A DNA stretch of 64,000 bases from Isoetes taiwanensis (GCA_021234155.1 JAJEKV010000212.1:808001-872000), one strand, 5' to 3'. Shown: positions 40,488-51,059, counted from the stretch's first letter. Numbers and translations: made by a program. Notes: a model not told the origin generated them from the sequence alone.

Positions 40488-41625
40488 CTTGTATGGTTTA
40501 CGGCGATCGCGGCGTCCCGATGGATCAGGCTTCCCGCATAGAGCATATTGCTGCCGCAGGTGGGTTATGTTATCAATGAAGGGCTCTTTGAAAATAGTCT
40601 TCGCAGTGATATCATTGACTTCACAACTGAGCTGCAGGCATTCCTGTTCGTTGACTGTGCCAGATAACACTCGGCAATTCCGTTCAAGATAAATCTTTGA
40701 CATTTGCTCTTGGGACTTTGCTGTGCCGAGTCTTCTACATACAAGCCGAAAGCAACCATAATCGAATGATTGCCATTCACTATATAATAGTGCATCCCCA
40801 TGAGGTCATCCTCGGTTTTCCAAGCGACCAGTTTGTTTGTGAGGGGATTGAATGGAATCACATCAGCGGGAGTGAACACTGGATGTAGGTCTCTTTGAAA
40901 GGACTCCACTAACATTTTGACGTGCTCCATATTCCTTGGTCTAGATGTCAGATTTGCTGGCCCTTGATATAGTTTGAACACGTCTATTTTTTTTATAAAT
41001 GTGACACCCAGAGGAAACAGATGCCGGTGATCGTAAATTTTTTGCAATGTATTCTCTGCCGTCTTTTCCTCTTCTGACCTTTCCACCTTAAGATTCGCAG
41101 GCACCTCTAGCAAGTGTTGAGCTATTCTTAATGTGAGCTTCTTTGGCTCTGCCTTCTTAATGGGGACCCTTTTGGCCGGTGTGTCCGCAGGATCCTCGCT
41201 ATGCCTTGGGCTCGGAGGTTCACCACCACTTCTAGGACTTCCAGCAGGACTTGGAGTCCGAGTCGCTCTCCTTTGTTTTTTAGGTGTCCTCTCCTTCTCA
41301 GAGGGCTCCGGCAGGCTTCTTCTTCTTTTTTTTCCCATCCGTTTTCCTCTGTCTCCACTTCCTTTCCCTCCTTTTCCTGTCTCGCCTTTCCTTCCTTACC
41401 CCTTTGCCTTCCCCTATCCTTTTCTTTCCTTTCCCTTTTCTTTTCCTTCTTTTTCTTTCTTTTTCTTTCTCTTCCTTCTCTTCTTTTTCTTTCTCTTCCT
41501 TCTCTTCCTTTTTCTTTCTCTTCCTTCGATTGCTTCTTTTCCTTCTTTTCCTTATCCGGATCTTTGTGATCCTTTCTCTTAACTTTCCTCTTGCCTTTCC
41601 TTCCTCGGTTTCTGGACATCCTCAA
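40488..41625 (-). CDS. Unrecognised nuclear-type protein with possible ParB-like fold
   Basis: The N terminus (41625 to about 41330) is a long Lys/Glu/Arg run, then a second frame begins GKKRRRSLPEPSEKERTPKK. A frame change in the low-complexity run separates them. The globular part (about 41100-40700) reads FPLGVTFIKKIDVFKLYQGP, then LVESFQRDLHPVFTPADVIP, then YYIVNGNHSIMVAFGLYVED. A two-part pattern of S(F/L)...P(V) and a later NGNH(S/R)..A is seen in ParB/sulfiredoxin-like folds; this is a weak analogy. Near 40715 the frame shifts from EDSAQQ to a better continuation (KIYLERNCRVLSGTVNEQEC, to HLRQQYALCGKPDPSG); one missing base inside CTCGGC (CTCTGGC-like) would restore it. The exon ends at a clear donor. 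Confidence 0.45.
41325..41575. repeat. 250-bp polypyrimidine (plus) tract
   Basis: Almost pure C/T on the plus strand, with TTCTTTTTC repeats. It codes for the Lys/Glu-rich N terminus on the other strand. Mirror-like stretches could adopt triplex DNA, and the run is prone to length change. Confidence 0.85.
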
Positions 41626-41960
41626 GAGAAGATGAGGAGTCTTTGTCGACCGCGAGGTGTCTCCTTAGTAGGTCTTGTCTTCTTCTTGCTAACTGCTTTT
41701 AGCGGGCCGTGTCCACAATGGTGGGTAGTTTACTGGCTGGGCTATTGCCTTGACAATCTAATGAAGGCGAAGTTTTTCATTTCGTTCATCCGATTACGAA
41801 GAATCATAAAGCCCCTAAGATTTTTTGTGGGCCTTTGATGTAAACTTCTTAAAAAGCTGTTATGCCAAATGCCTTTGCTTCTTGCCGGAACCAGCTACAT
41901 TTGCAATGCTAGCAGACATTCTGATGGGATCATAAAACTTCCGGTCCACATAGTAGACAA

Positions 41961-42248
41961 TTATTTCTGCTTCAAAGTATCCTCACAGACCACCGGATCC
42001 AATCCTCGCTGGCCGCTCTTGGCAACCATCTTCATGTGGACCAAGATACCGGGGGGTAAATTAATGTTTTTACGTATCCGTCTCCCCTTATAAGGAGGCA
42101 TAGCTCTCTTCGGCATCTCCTTTCGAGCTGTGCAGGGAGGCTCACCCGCATTACTTCCATGCGATGCATTACTGTCTATCAAAGATGATAGTCCGGGTCG
42201 GATTGAAATTGTGTTTCCGCATATAACATAGCCGCAACAAAGGGGCAT
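41961..42248 (-). CDS. Unrecognised frame, possible 5' exon of the same gene
   Basis: 95 codons containing PPYKGRRIRKNINLPPGILV and HMKMVAKSGQRGLDPVVCED. The composition is protein-like and the strand agrees with the gene at 39.4-41.6 kb. No family was recognised and no splice link was shown. Confidence 0.35.
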   Translation of the reverse strand: MPLCCGYVICGNTISIRPGLSSLIDSNASHGSNAGEPPCTARKEMPKRAMPPYKGRRIRKNINLPPGILVHMKMVAKSGQRGLDPVVCEDTLKQK

Positions 42249-42272
42249 AGTAACAAAGAGGCATCAGTAAAT

Positions 42273-42820
42273 GGTTTTAACAAGCGTGATAATCGGGTTG
42301 TGGTAGGCAAATGGTGCCGCGCCATTTATTATCACGAGTCCAAATGCATAAGCACATGGAGGCGGTTCAGTATGCCTTTCCTCGTTTGGTAGCGAGAGGC
42401 CTCCCGGGCCCAAACCCTCCCCCCGCAATATTCGAGGAAGATGGTTCAAAGGAGAGTGGCTCGACTGGGTGGAGGCACCGCGATGGGGAGGGAGAGAGCA
42501 CTACGAGCGCAATACAACGGAAGCGAAGCTACGAATCACGTCGATACATATGTGAGTGTTCTGCTGCCCGCTTAGTCGTCTGGTTTTAACAAGCAGGCAG
42601 ACCAGATGACTAGGCAAATGGCGCCATGGCGCCATTTGCATCCGAGTTCGGTGCATAAGCAAATGGAAGCAGTTCGAATGCATTTCCCTGCGTTTGGTCT
42701 CCACTTCAGGCCTCCCCGATCCCCTCCCTTCCAAATATTCGCGGAAGATGGTTGGAAGGAGAGTGGCTCTGACTGGGTCGAGGCACCTGCGATTTGTAGG
42801 AGAATACATATGCGAATGAC
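42273..42820. repeat. Tandem duplication of about 310 bp, each with a palindromic unit
   Basis: Both copies start GGTTTTAACAAGC (42276 and 42584) and share GGAGAGTGGCTC and GAGGCACC blocks. At the same relative place copy 1 has AAATGGTGCCGCGCCATTT and copy 2 the perfect palindrome AAATGGCGCC-AT-GGCGCCATTT. Copy 1 again shows CG-for-CTG type changes. Confidence 0.7.
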
Positions 42821-43095
42821 TCCATTAGTGTTAAAGGACTGGACGCAGATAAAAATGGCGCCATGGAGCCATTTGCCAACAACAAGTCCCAAATGTATGC
42901 TAATAGACATCAAATGGCGCCATGGCGCCATTTGCCAACAACAAGTCCCAAATGTATGAATGGCGCCATGGCGCCATTTGCCAACAACAAGGCCCTATGG
43001 TAAGCTAATAGACATCAAATGGCGCCATTGCCAACAACAAGACCCTAGAGTAAGCTGCCAGGCATCTAAATAGCGCGGTGGCGCCATTTAGCCCA
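42614..43095. repeat. Array of GGCGCC palindromic units (cluster 1)
   Basis: Units at 42616-42637 (perfect), 42853-42875 (one change), 42912-42933 (perfect), 42959-42980, 43019 (half unit) and 43071. From 42.85 kb on they are spaced 47-59 bp by CCAACAACAAG-type spacers with AATAGACATC, so palindrome plus spacer form a minisatellite. Confidence 0.9.
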
Positions 43096-43955
43096 AACAA
43101 AACAATGCAAGTAGATGACATACCTGTCCCTTGAGGTGCGCTAGCCGCTGTCTCCACATTTTGAGGAGCTCTAGATTTGTCCATTTCCATTTCGAGCGCC
43201 TTGAATTTGGTCCGAAAACTGGTGTGTATCTAGATGTGTTGAGGCGCTGAACTGTGGGGAAATGGCTTTTAAATCACCGAAAACAAAGGGACGAAAAAGG
43301 GTTGCTTTTAGGGCGCGGGCGCCTGCTACTGGCGCCAAGCGCTAAGGTTGAGTATTTGGAGCTGGAATCGAAAACGAATAAAGCGAATGAGAAGCTTCAG
43401 AAAAACAATTACGCATAACAAACTTTGGCGCCGGGCTGCTCGTCATTGCACCAGCGGCCAACTAGGGGCCCGTGGTCGTCTGCGCCCATGCTCAGAGGTC
43501 AGGCCCATGCATGCCGGCCGCCCATGCCCGGGCCCATGCAGTGGCGGTCAGGCCCATGCCGGCACAATTTGAATTTGAAATTGAATATTTCCTTCCCTAC
43601 TTGCTTATGGCCAAATTTGAACATAAAATTCAAAATTCCCTCACCTTAATTAACATAAAAGTCAAAATTCATATATATTGGAAATTTGACTGCCACCTGT
43701 CCAAATTTGAATCGTCCGTTTTAAAAATTGTACTTTTGCATTTAAAGCTCCCTCTTTGTCGCCCGTGCTCCCCACTTAATGCGACCATGCCACGACCATG
43801 AACATTTTTCGGACGGTTGAGCTTTTCGAATCCGCTCGTTTGTTCCGTCTCAATTTACCTTCGCATAAAGCGCTTCTTCTTTCTCGGCCTAAACTTTGCA
43901 AAGCGCATGCGTCTTGGTCGGTAGCGTTCTTCTTGGCAGCTCAGAAATCCCGGTG
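43096..43955. other. Spacer with GCCCATGC repeats
   Basis: GGCCCATGC-type units recur at about 43485-43560. No gene recognised; the upstream ATG-rich frames are shadows of the GC-rich repeats. Confidence 0.4.
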
Positions 43956-43956
43956 A

Positions 43957-44090
43957 TTCTTGGCGCTTTCTTCTTGGCGAATTCTTCTTCTTGGCGCTTT
44001 CTTCTTGGCGAATCCTCCTTGGCGCTTTCTTCTTTTCGAATCTTTCTTGGCGCTTTCTTCTTGGCGCTCTTCGTGGCGCATTCTTCTGCC
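43957..44090. repeat. Minisatellite of CTTCTTGGCG units
   Basis: TTCTTGGCGCTTTCTTCTTG-like units of about 12-24 bp repeat roughly seven times with variation. Confidence 0.85.
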
Positions 44091-44213
44091 AATATATCTG
44101 CTGGGATCAGCTTGATTTTCCTGTTCTATCTACTGCTCCAGGACATACCACTATGGATCTATCTAATATCAAGTAAGTCCACTGTTTCTGGTATGAATTC
44201 TGTTCTATTGCTA

Positions 44214-44242
44214 CTAGTAATAGTGCCCAGCGTTGCTGGGCA
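44214..44242 (-). mobile_element. Second Helitron 3' terminus (minus strand)
   Basis: On the minus strand an 8-bp hairpin (TGCCCAGC, loop AAC, GCTGGGCA; plus 44224-44242) is followed after 5 bases by TACTAG, ending at 44214, then T. It is the same architecture as at 14068-14097. The body would lie to the right. A 5' end was not identified. Confidence 0.6.
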
Positions 44243-45277
44243 TGAGTTGGTGCATGGAGATGATCAGAGAGAAGAAAAGAGCCAGATATAAACCTAAATA
44301 TATTATCAATTTTAGAGCTTCTTCCTTGTAATTTGAAAATTGATAGAGACGCGTCGTTATACATAATGGAAAACCAAGCCGGGCTAAAGTTACAAATATA
44401 TCAATTGATGAACCTATCGATATGTTATCTATATCATGCAAAATACCTTAGTAAATGTCAAATGAACTTAATTGATTTGCCTTATATCAATATGGCATTC
44501 AATATAATACCTTTGTAAAGTGAAGAATAGAAAACGTGTATACAATAAATGTTGAAAGGGCATAGTTGCTTGGCATGTGCAACAGCTTCTTACTACACTT
44601 TCTATTCTACACTTTCTATTCTGCTTCGCCTCACTTTCTATTCTAAAAATGTTAATCAAATTGTGGAAAAATATACAAATTCATTGTACATTGACAATGA
44701 AAAAGAACATGTTTCCTATTGACATTATTCCATATCTTATCTTTGCAACTATTTAAGGTGCATAGTCTGTAAACCCTTTTGTCTAATAGATCTTCATGCA
44801 TAGACATTCTATTTATCTTGCATGCCTAGCATATAAATTTGTCCAGTATATACTATAATTTTTCCTCTATTAAACTATGCAGCTCTTGACTTATTTGCAG
44901 GAGATTTGCTCAATCGGGCTTCTTTGCAATAGAAGGGAATGTTCCGCAAAACACGAACGAATAAAACACGAACGAATATGAAGTAATATTTTGCAAAGTA
45001 ATTATATTATTAAGGATGCTCTTTCAGCTGTCTGAAAGAAAGCAAAGAAAAAAAAAACAACAAAGAATAAAACCCACCTTAATCTTGGCTCATCTCATCA
45101 TGTAAGTAATTATCTCTTGTGAATAATGTATTAGCAGATTAGGAATGAAATGTATGTCATGCAATGTAATGTGCAATGTTGCTGTCAAATGAGAAGTTAC
45201 AAAGTGAACTGGTTACCTTTGTCTTAGTAAATGGGTTGAACTGGACTTGAGGAACTCGAATATGCAGAAAAACCTAA
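44243..45277. other. AT-rich stretch, possible Helitron body
   Basis: It contains CACTTTCTATTCT repeated three times at 44597-44643. No gene recognised. Confidence 0.35.
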
Positions 45278-45798
45278 ACACCAACACTCCAATATCAGTA
45301 ATCATGCATACCATTTGTCTCGCACTGTTGGTGACATTTTCTACGGACATGTATGAGATAATCGATGACATGTTTGCCCATAATCACTTGCACACAGACA
45401 CTCCCTCTTGCAACTATAAGCCCATTGGAAGTGCTCTGTAAAATCGTGTAATTCCCTTTCTTGTATACATTAACTTGTATATAGATTGTACGTCTTCCCA
45501 TAAAGTAGCATAATTCTGAGTCAGATATTGGAGTTACATAAATTAAAAAGTTCAACACATAAACACTCCAATATCGGTAGTCATACGTACCATTTGTCTC
45601 ACACTGATGATGACATTTTCCATGGATATATATGATAATCGATGAGATGTTTGCCCATAATCACTTCCACTTGCACATCGACAATCCCTCTTGCAACTAT
45701 AAGCATATTGGAAGTGCTCTATAAAATCGTGTGATTCCCCTTCCTGCATACATTAACTTGTATGTGAATTGCACATCTTCCATAAAGTAGCATAATTC
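45278..45798. repeat. Tandem duplication of about 284 bp
   Basis: 45278-45517 and 45562-45798 share AACACTCCAATATC, ATGTTTGCCCATAATCACTT and CTCTTGCAACTATAAGC with about 85-90% visual similarity. Non-coding. Confidence 0.8.
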
Positions 45799-46770
45799 AA
45801 GTTGCATAAAGTTCAAGATTGCATAAGTCCAATAGAGGAGCATGCAATTTGTGAGATAAAAACGTAATCATTGCTGCATTGGAGACCTACTTGCAGACAC
45901 AGACTCATAGGCCAAAACTTCAGGTGCATAATACTACTCTGTCCAGTGTACTATAAACCTCGATATACGAATCCTGTATGTCATAATTTTATGCACTAAC
46001 CTCCAATAATGTACTTGTAAAATCACCAGAGTTAACCCCAAATTCAATATATGTCAAGAAAAACTGACTTGCAATCACGGGATGTACAACACATATAAAT
46101 AGGAAGCACTATCACAACAATAGCTCTGTTACAAACAAAGAAAGGCCCCATACTGGTTCACCGAGAAAACCCACAAATCATACATTTTTGAAATGAAACA
46201 ACTATCAAGCAGTAAAATACCTAAGCTAAAAAGGAAAAACTGTGGACCACTCAAATCGATGCAGCCAAAATCGTCTGCCTAATTACTGGTTGCCGATCTC
46301 CAGCTACCTGCAACCGCTTGCAGATCCCCAGCCGACTCCACCTGCTTTTGCAAATCGACCCAACAGGCCGGATTTTGGAGGAAACGGGTTTTTTATTTAG
46401 GTTAAAAAAGGAATAAGTGTCCGAAAATAGTGTATAGGGGTTTTTTTAAGAAAAGGGGAAGGGGCCACTTTTAGCCGTCGGATTATTTTACTCCCCAATC
46501 CTCACCATCCAAATTAGGGCGGGATCCAAATCCAGGAATTACACCATAACATTATAATATAAGATAATAGCGTGTTCAAATGCTGACATTAATGCTGCTA
46601 GGACACTAAGAACCTTGGTTTCAATTGCAAAGTTGGCATGGGGTGCCCATGTTATGCATGCCTGCTCTTATTGACACATATACAGCAATGGGAGCAAGAA
46701 TGCATAACATAGGCACCTCGTGTAGATTTTGTGATGGAGCTAAGCCAAATCGCCCCACGTGACCAACTTG
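45799..46770. other. No gene recognised
   Basis: AT-rich spacer leading to the second palindrome cluster. Confidence 0.35.
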
Positions 46771-46771
46771 G

Positions 46772-47092
46772 ATCAAATGGCGCCAGGGCGCCATTCTATT
46801 CCAAATACACCCTTAAAATGGTGTGTTGGTCTTAATGGCGCCATAGCGCCATTCGGTTGAAAATGGTGCACGACTGAAATGTAAATTTGGAGCCAAATGG
46901 AGCCATGGCGCCATTTGGTCGAAACAGTGCACTTGGATCAAATGGCGCCATGGCGCCATTTGTTCCAAATTCACACCTATGAATAACAAATGGCGCCATG
47001 GCGCCATTTGATCCAAGTGCACTGTTTCGACCAATTTTGGCTCCAAATTTAGACCAACATTTATTCTTTTGTACTAAATGGCGCCATTTTCG
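46772..47092. repeat. GGCGCC palindromic units (cluster 2) in an inverted repeat
   Basis: Units at 46775, 46834, 46894, 46940-46961 (perfect), 46988-47009 (perfect) and 47078 (half). The segments 46886-46950 and 47000-47055 are inverted copies (TCGAAACAGTGCACTTGGAT and its inverse), so the cluster is itself a large foldback. The left arm has one extra palindromic unit relative to the right arm. Confidence 0.9.
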
Positions 47093-47161
47093 CTTATTTA
47101 TTGCTTATTTTTCGTCTATTTCATATGTTCTAAAAAGTGTCGCCTTGCTTGATTGAAACAG

Positions 47162-48270
47162 GTTCAATTTTCCCCTGTACAACCTATTCGTCGGAAGGAC
47201 AATTGTTGCCCAGGGACATATTTTGAATAGAACCACTCTTCATGGGAAGGAAATAGATCATTCAAATGTAGCTATTGAGGTCACGGAGTCCGTGATCCCA
47301 TCGACCGAGCTTCCAGTCCCCTGCGGAGGGACAGATAACATTGGTGAAGCAGTAGGCACATTCATTCAGTGGCCTAAGAGGGATGTAAAACAAAATGAGT
47401 GCCCCTCAAGTGAAGATACGTCTTCGAGATCCCTCGATTTGCCCTCTTCAGAAGAGGATTCATCTAGTAGTCCACCATCCGCCAAGAGTCTCACGGACAT
47501 CGGGTTTCACTGCTCACTGTGGTGAACCAAGCAACACAGCAACAAATGAAGAAGACGAGATAGTAGAGGAGATTGGAGGTCATGAGAATCTAGCTGCCCG
47601 TCTTGGTCTCAGGTTGTTTAAGCCTGAAGATGAGACAGTCTACTACTCCAGAACAGATCTACTAGGTTTGCCATGCTACATTCTTCATTCCTGCATTGGA
47701 TCTAAATATTCGGAGGCGAATATAGTCTTTAGTGATCCTCAGGATGCTATAGACGATGAGTTCTTGGGTGTATCAAAGGTCGGGCTTTCAGTGGGTAACA
47801 TAATAGATCCAACGGGAAACCAAAATATCAGGTCATGTCATGCTTGTGCTGAGAGGCCTATAGCTAACAGTCTAGTAACCTGGGAGACCCATGATGTTTT
47901 GCTTCATGATGGAAGGACAGTTTCACAACATTTACAAGCTCGAGCTGCTCTCGAACAGGATGACTTAGAAGTTGAGTGCTTGGAAGCTGATGTTGAGAAG
48001 CAATTCAAGAGGAAAAGGAAATATACATATGTGAAGAGGGTCAGGAGGGAACCAAAGGGGGATAGCAAGGAGGAGAGGATGTGCGCTTCCAAGTCAATCA
48101 AGAGTGCTCTAAAATCAACATGCTGCAAGGACGAATGTGTCAAAAAACTGAGCCGAGAGCAAGTATGTGCCTTAAGAAAAGAATTTTATTCTCAATCAAG
48201 CAGTGCCAGGATTACGCTTGTTTTTGATGTGTTGAGTGTAACTTATATAGGGCGTCGAGGCTTAAAGTAG
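47162..48270 (+). pseudogene. Transposon-like protein, N-terminal part
   Basis: After an AG acceptor the frame reads FNFPLYNLFVGRTIVAQGHI, continuing to VPCGGTDNIGEAVGTFIQWP. This LGEA.G.FI.WP pattern occurs at the end of a domain (DUF8039-like) found in plant transposon proteins of the Ptta/En-Spm group. A frame change near 47500 leads to 47520-48270, with GGHENLAARLGLRLFKPEDE, a long basic stretch and CCKDECVKKLSREQVCALRK, a Cys-pair segment typical of proteins that also carry the DUF7869 domain seen at 49.2 kb. Family names are from memory and unverified. Likely one original gene, decayed. Confidence 0.5.
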
Positions 48271-49242
48271 TGGTCTCGGGTGGAGTCTTTGTCAATTCGC
48301 ATGTATGCGCGTGCTTTTAGGAGTTGCTCACCACGTTTTATAGTTGGAGGAAGAGGTTCGAGTTAGGTGGAAAACGGGCGGAGCATGGTATCTGTGCTCT
48401 AAGAAGCCTAGATCTGTGACACTAGCTACAGAAAGTGTGCTTGATACCTTCATTAGTGAGAATGCGGAGAGCATTCCACATAGAAGCAAAAAAGGAAAGG
48501 ATGATATAAGGGAGAATGTTCGCAAACTTCCTTCCATTCTTAATAAGAAGAGCATACATAAGGAAGTGGGTGTCGTGGTGGAAGAATTGAGGAAAGAGTG
48601 TAACCTTGCCCCCTTTTTACAATATTTGGAAGAAGGAGTTTCCGGACATCAAGATAGCAAAAATACAAAGATTCTCCAAGTGTAACATATGTGTAGTCAT
48701 CAAGCAGTAAAATTGGAAAGAACAAAAGATACAAGGGAGAGGCGAACCTTTCAATTCAACGGCGAGCACATATGTTGGAACAACGTTCTCGTAGGGAGTC
48801 AATATTGGCATTGGCGTGCATTATCACATCGTTCGCCGTAAAGTCACCTTTGCATAATACATGATAAGATGGATCAGGTCAAAACACTCACACCAAGAAG
48901 TCACCATCTCGCAAAGTCTGTTTGGAGAGGAGATCGCTTTAAGGAGCAAATTTTGACAGAGCATTGACACATGGTCATGGTGGACGGGCTTATGGCCATT
49001 TTCTCTTGATCTTTGGAAGGATGACTCAAACTTTCATGTTGGATCACTTTCTAGGATCCTACACTATCTTGAGTTGCTTGGGAAGAAGACAAGTGTGGTG
49101 ATGATGTGTGGAAGCGAACTACAGATTGCAAATTGATGCAAGCCCTAAAAGATACTCGACCACTGCAGCATAAGCTAGCGCAGACACAAGAGAAGATGAC
49201 TTAGAAGGCTTCAATCCTCTTCCTCGAAATCTCTACTTACAG
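48271..49242 (+). pseudogene. Linker region of the transposon-like gene, broken
   Basis: 48344-48685 is an open piece (RVRWKTGGAWYLCSKKPRSV..., Lys/Glu-rich). Beyond it, to 49242, frames are short and interrupted, with no introns of clear type. It sits between the two recognisable parts and is probably the decayed middle of the same gene. Confidence 0.4.
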
Positions 49243-49914
49243 TTGGATAATGCATCGGGTCAAAATAAAAATAGATATGTGTTCTCCTACCTCTCTTATT
49301 TGACATGGCTTAAGGTATTCGATGAGATTCAGGTTGGCTTCATGATGGTTGGGCATACTCATGACGATATTGATGCATTGTTTGGGAACTTTTCGACGTT
49401 AATGAGTTCATCGGATGCTCTAACTTTGCCTGAGTTGCTTTACTTGTTTAGCAAGTGCAATGTAGAGTCTCTTGTTCCATATTTTGTGGATGAAGTTCCA
49501 GATTGGAAAGGCTTTGTCAAGGGATATATCCCTGATAAATGCCAACGTCTAACAGGCCATACCGACCCATTGCTATTCCGATTTAAAATGGATGGGAAAT
49601 GGCCCATTATGCAATATAAGATGCGGCCAACCCATAAAGAGTGGATTCCAGAAAAAGGAATAAGAATGTGGAAGGAGGATGAAAATGGTGAGCCAACGTT
49701 ACCAACAGGGGTGCCTAAAAATATCCCTCCAAGGAAGACATTGAAAGATCTCCCCGGCTGTGACGGCAAAGACAAGTACATAGCATTATGGAATTCCTTA
49801 CGCAAAAATCAAGAAGATAATGTTTTGCACGACGATTACAAAGCAACTATGGATTCTTTGGAACGAGATTCTTGTATGTTTGGAAGATGTATCTCCGGGA
49901 TGACCTCAAAATGA
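49243..49914 (+). CDS. DUF7869-like transposase-related domain
   Basis: 223 codons. It opens with LDNASGQNKNRYVFSYLSYL and soon has VGFMMVGHTHDDIDALFGNF. The D-N-x(4)-N-K-N..V and G-H-T-H-(E/D)-D-I-D-x2-F patterns define a domain (DUF7869) spread in transposon-like genes of plants and animals. The conserved acidic residues suggest an RNase H-like nuclease, which is an inference. The rest is hydrophilic, with PEKGIRMWKEDENGEPTLPT. Frame clean to the stop at 49914; upstream of it the gene is broken. Confidence 0.6.
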   Translation: MDNASGQNKNRYVFSYLSYLTWLKVFDEIQVGFMMVGHTHDDIDALFGNFSTLMSSSDALTLPELLYLFSKCNVESLVPYFVDEVPDWKGFVKGYIPDKCQRLTGHTDPLLFRFKMDGKWPIMQYKMRPTHKEWIPEKGIRMWKEDENGEPTLPTGVPKNIPPRKTLKDLPGCDGKDKYIALWNSLRKNQEDNVLHDDYKATMDSLERDSCMFGRCISGMTSK

Positions 49915-50002
49915 TAACTTTTTGTTGCAAGAACCTCTACAAGCTGCATTTACTCCAGAGGTCGATGAAGCCGCTGCGTGCTTGTAAGACCTTTGCCACG
50001 TA

Positions 50003-50410
50003 TTGTGGGCCGCCAGATGGGCCCAATATTGCCTATGGATGAGTTCGATCCTCATGCACATGTTACTTAAAGGTATGTTTGTTTTAGTCCCGACTGGAGA
50101 CGATGAAACTCCAACGTGGTTGGGCTTTACAGAAGAAGATGCCATCCTAGATCCAGAGTCTACCAATTATGGTCACATTTATGTATCATGGTGGATGCCT
50201 GTTGGTCGTGACTATACAGGTTGCTTAACTAAACGTTGGCGACCCAATCCATCAGATCCATCAAGGTATGAGAAGTTAGATGCCATACATTATGCATGGG
50301 ATGCAAATGGCAAAAGACCGAAGACTGTTCAGATTCCAAAATACATTGTTGACATGTGGGGGGACATAGCATTAGCTAAAAGCTCTCAATCTCAGTCATG
50401 TTCTCGATAA
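50003..50410 (+). CDS. C-terminal piece of the transposon-like gene
   Basis: 135 codons in the same direction. It contains VLVPTGDDETPTWLGFTEED and YGHIYVSWWMPVGRDYTGCL, a BAH/chromo-like 'usable value' pattern common at the ends of DUF7869 proteins (weak). It is separated from the preceding frame by ~90 bases and a frame change. Confidence 0.45.
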   Translation: MWAARWAQYCLWMSSILMHMLLKGMFVLVPTGDDETPTWLGFTEEDAILDPESTNYGHIYVSWWMPVGRDYTGCLTKRWRPNPSDPSRYEKLDAIHYAWDANGKRPKTVQIPKYIVDMWGDIALAKSSQSQSCSR

Positions 50411-50626
50411 TTATGTATGTAATTTCTTTTGCTATAATACTTAAGCATTTTGGACAATTAATACATTGTCGATACATCAATTAGCTTTCATTATGCTTAT
50501 ACTAACATCCTTACATCTTTTATAATAGGTGTTTAATACATATCATTACATCTGATGCACACATTATTGATGGCATACATATAATCTAGATGCACATATT
50601 ATTGATGGCATTATAGAGTCGATGAT
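50411..50626. other. Spacer with a short repeat
   Basis: ATTATTGATGGCAT occurs twice (about 50566 and 50600). No gene. Confidence 0.4.
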
Positions 50627-50944
50627 TCACTCATCTTCAATCCCTGCTAACGTGATCGCATTCAGCTCATAGGCACGGCGTTCAGGAAGCCAAAGAAGAT
50701 GGATCACAACACGAGTAAGGCCAGTGCAATGACACTCAGGACCATCAGCTTTGGATTGCAAGTAGGGATCCAGCTTAACACCTTTATGTATGCACCGAAC
50801 AATATTATTGTAGCTCATGGAGCAAAGAATGGTCTCAAACCGATCTTCATAAATATTATAAGCCATGGGAGATGAATGACTTCTACCACCGAATGGAGCT
50901 GCTTTTATAGTCGTTGTAGAATTATTGGTATAATACTTCAGCAT
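50627..50944 (-). CDS. Small hypothetical protein
   Basis: 105 codons starting at an ATG within the tandem repeat at 50.92-51.01 kb (upstream sequence is TATTATACCAATAAT repeats). It contains RFETILCSMSYNNIVRCIHK and HCTGLTRVVIHLLWLPERRA. Not recognised. The balanced composition is in its favour; lack of neighbours and a start inside a repeat weigh against it. Confidence 0.3.
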   Translation of the reverse strand: MLKYYTNNSTTTIKAAPFGGRSHSSPMAYNIYEDRFETILCSMSYNNIVRCIHKGVKLDPYLQSKADGPECHCTGLTRVVIHLLWLPERRAYELNAITLAGIEDE

Positions 50945-51012
50945 TATTGGTATTATACGTGAGCATTATTGGTATTATACCTCAGCATTATTGGTATTAT
51001 ACTTCAACATTA
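50921..51012. repeat. About 25-bp tandem repeat, four copies
   Basis: CATTATTGGTATTATAC followed by 6-8 variable bases, repeated. Confidence 0.85.
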
Positions 51013-51059
51013 TTGGATTCGTAGCTATAAATTCTTTTACCTTGCTTTCACTTCTCACT

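Noticed and set aside
41133-41582. Plus-strand Phe/Ser/Leu-rich long frames
   Set aside because: They are the complement of the polypurine coding run of the minus-strand Lys/Glu-rich protein.
42572-42959. Open frames reading MAPWRHL repeatedly on both strands
   Set aside because: They are direct translations of the self-complementary GGCGCC palindrome, open on both strands, so not real proteins.
42614-43095. CRISPR-like regular repeat and spacer arrangement
   Set aside because: The repeated part is a palindrome and the spacers are themselves repeats (CCAACAACAAG); spacing varies and no Cas genes are present.
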